From positions 38,143 through 102,142 of the forward strand of contig NZ_VSTH01000056.1 in the NCBI RefSeq assembly GCF_008123965.1: 64,000 nucleotides of DNA. Reading direction: 5' to 3'. The stretch is from Bradyrhizobium hipponense. GTDB taxonomy: Bacteria; Pseudomonadota; Alphaproteobacteria; Rhizobiales; Xanthobacteraceae. Below are positions 63,528-64,000 of the stretch, piece after piece (the stretch's first letter is position 1; the number at the start of each line of letters is the position of its first letter). Both the position numbers and the translations under genes were made by a program. The notes under the pieces were generated by a model. That model saw nothing but the letters and a program-made list of their open reading frames with translations. It was not told where the DNA came from and searched no databases.

Positions 63528-63935
63528 ATGCGTTTTCGTTTTCGCAAAGCTGCCCATGTGCTGGAGCGCGTTGGCCTTGCCATGGCTGGCGCTGCGTGCG
63601 GGCTGTTCGTCGGCGCCTATGTCGGCTCGACGATACCCTCGCTCACCACGCAGGGCTTTCTGCTGGTGATGATGCTGCTCGGCGTGGTCGGCTTCTATCT
63701 CGGCATCGACACGCCGCAAATGCCGTTCGATGAAGCCCACAGCCAGATCGACGCCGCCGAATTGCTCAGCTCCGCCGGCACGCTGTGCGCCACGCTCGCC
63801 GCGTTCGTGTCGGTGGCCGTCATCGTGCTGCGGCTGGAGCCGCATAGCGCGCTGACCTGGCTCGTCTTCATCGCCTGGATCGCCGGCGTCGCCATGCAGA
63901 TCGTCGCCGGCACGAAGGCCAGGATGCGGGGGTAG
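63528..63935 (+). CDS. Small membrane protein, function unknown
   Basis: 135 aa from ATG 63528, preferred because GAGG lies six bases upstream; ATG 63516 adds four residues. Four hydrophobic helices in two pairs: GLAMAGAACGLFVGAYVGSTI and GFLLVMMLLGVVGFYLGI, then TLCATLAAFVSVAVIVLRL and WLVFIAWIAGVAMQIVAG. Between the pairs is a soluble loop (TPQMPFDEAHSQIDAAELLSSA). I recognise no family. Confidence 0.65.
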   Translation: MRFRFRKAAHVLERVGLAMAGAACGLFVGAYVGSTIPSLTTQGFLLVMMLLGVVGFYLGIDTPQMPFDEAHSQIDAAELLSSAGTLCATLAAFVSVAVIVLRLEPHSALTWLVFIAWIAGVAMQIVAGTKARMRG

Positions 63936-63943
63936 GGGGCCTG

Positions 63944-64000
63944 CTTATCCTCCCCTGGAGGGGGGGGTCGGCTCAAATTGAGCGCAGCGAAATATGAGAC
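63944..64000. repeat. Palindromic intergenic repeat, family F (cut by window end)
   Basis: CTTATCCTCCCCTGGAGGGG followed by GGTCGGCTCAAATTGAGCG matches the left half of 52913-53089. The rest is outside the window. Confidence 0.75.

Overview
The window is chromosomal DNA of an alphaproteobacterium, almost certainly Bradyrhizobium or a close relative. The evidence is the GC-rich sequence, an ACC deaminase with its divergent Lrp-type regulator (acdS/acdR), a phaR-phaA-phaB polyhydroxybutyrate locus, a DUF4167 protein near prmC-prfA, aerobic cobaltochelatase genes cobS-cobT, and many short palindromic intergenic repeats of the kind scattered through Bradyrhizobium genomes. I found no rRNA, tRNA, insertion sequence, prophage or CRISPR array. 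Most of the window is housekeeping chromosome with a few accessory insertions.

Layout. 1-2.7 kb: end of a polysaccharide deacetylase, then recQ. 2.9-6.5 kb: acdS, acdR, a Cds1-like PLP enzyme and a carboxymuconolactone-decarboxylase-type protein. 6.5-10.6 kb: an outer-membrane-like protein, a small exported protein, an HSL-type esterase, a branched-chain aminotransferase and a methyltransferase. 10.7-13.8 kb: phaR, phaA, phaB. 13.9-17.7 kb: an EamA exporter, a DUF985 cupin, gloB, a methyltransferase and DUF4167. 18.1-25.4 kb: prmC, prfA, ptsP and lysC on the minus strand, then a PH-domain protein and ubiG on the plus strand. 25.4-26 kb: a broken GIY-YIG gene between repeats. 26-33.2 kb: an EamA transporter, the comF-grxC-nitrilase-DUF1178 operon, an NDUFAF5-like methyltransferase, mutT, argJ and a parvulin. 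33.5-36.4 kb: secA.

36.8-45.1 kb is an accessory amide-utilisation cluster. It holds a MarR regulator, a cytoplasmic AmiC-like sensor, an amidase, and a five-gene branched-chain/amide ABC transporter including its own Tat-exported binding protein. 45.3-52.9 kb: a YafK-type L,D-transpeptidase, accA, xerD and a 48-aa membrane protein, then aroK-aroB and a CorC/CNNM protein. 53.1-63.9 kb: bolA, a J-domain protein, a divergent pair of citrate synthases, DedA, cobS-cobT, a Tat-exported phytase-like protein, an Old Yellow Enzyme and a small membrane protein.

The strongest candidate for an undescribed system is at 54.2-56.7 kb. A plain citrate synthase diverges from a second citrate synthase that carries an N-terminal MerR-like helix-turn-helix. 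The 75-bp gap between them holds two adjacent inverted repeats, one lying in the spacer of a plausible sigma-70 promoter and the other overlapping its -10 and abutting the start codon. This looks like an enzyme-derived, metabolite-sensing autoregulator. Also notable are the NhhC/NhhD-like amide-sensing module, a family of double-hairpin repeats with compensatory stem changes, the GIY-YIG pseudogene flanked by direct copies of one such hairpin, and a possible structured RNA near 18.05 kb.
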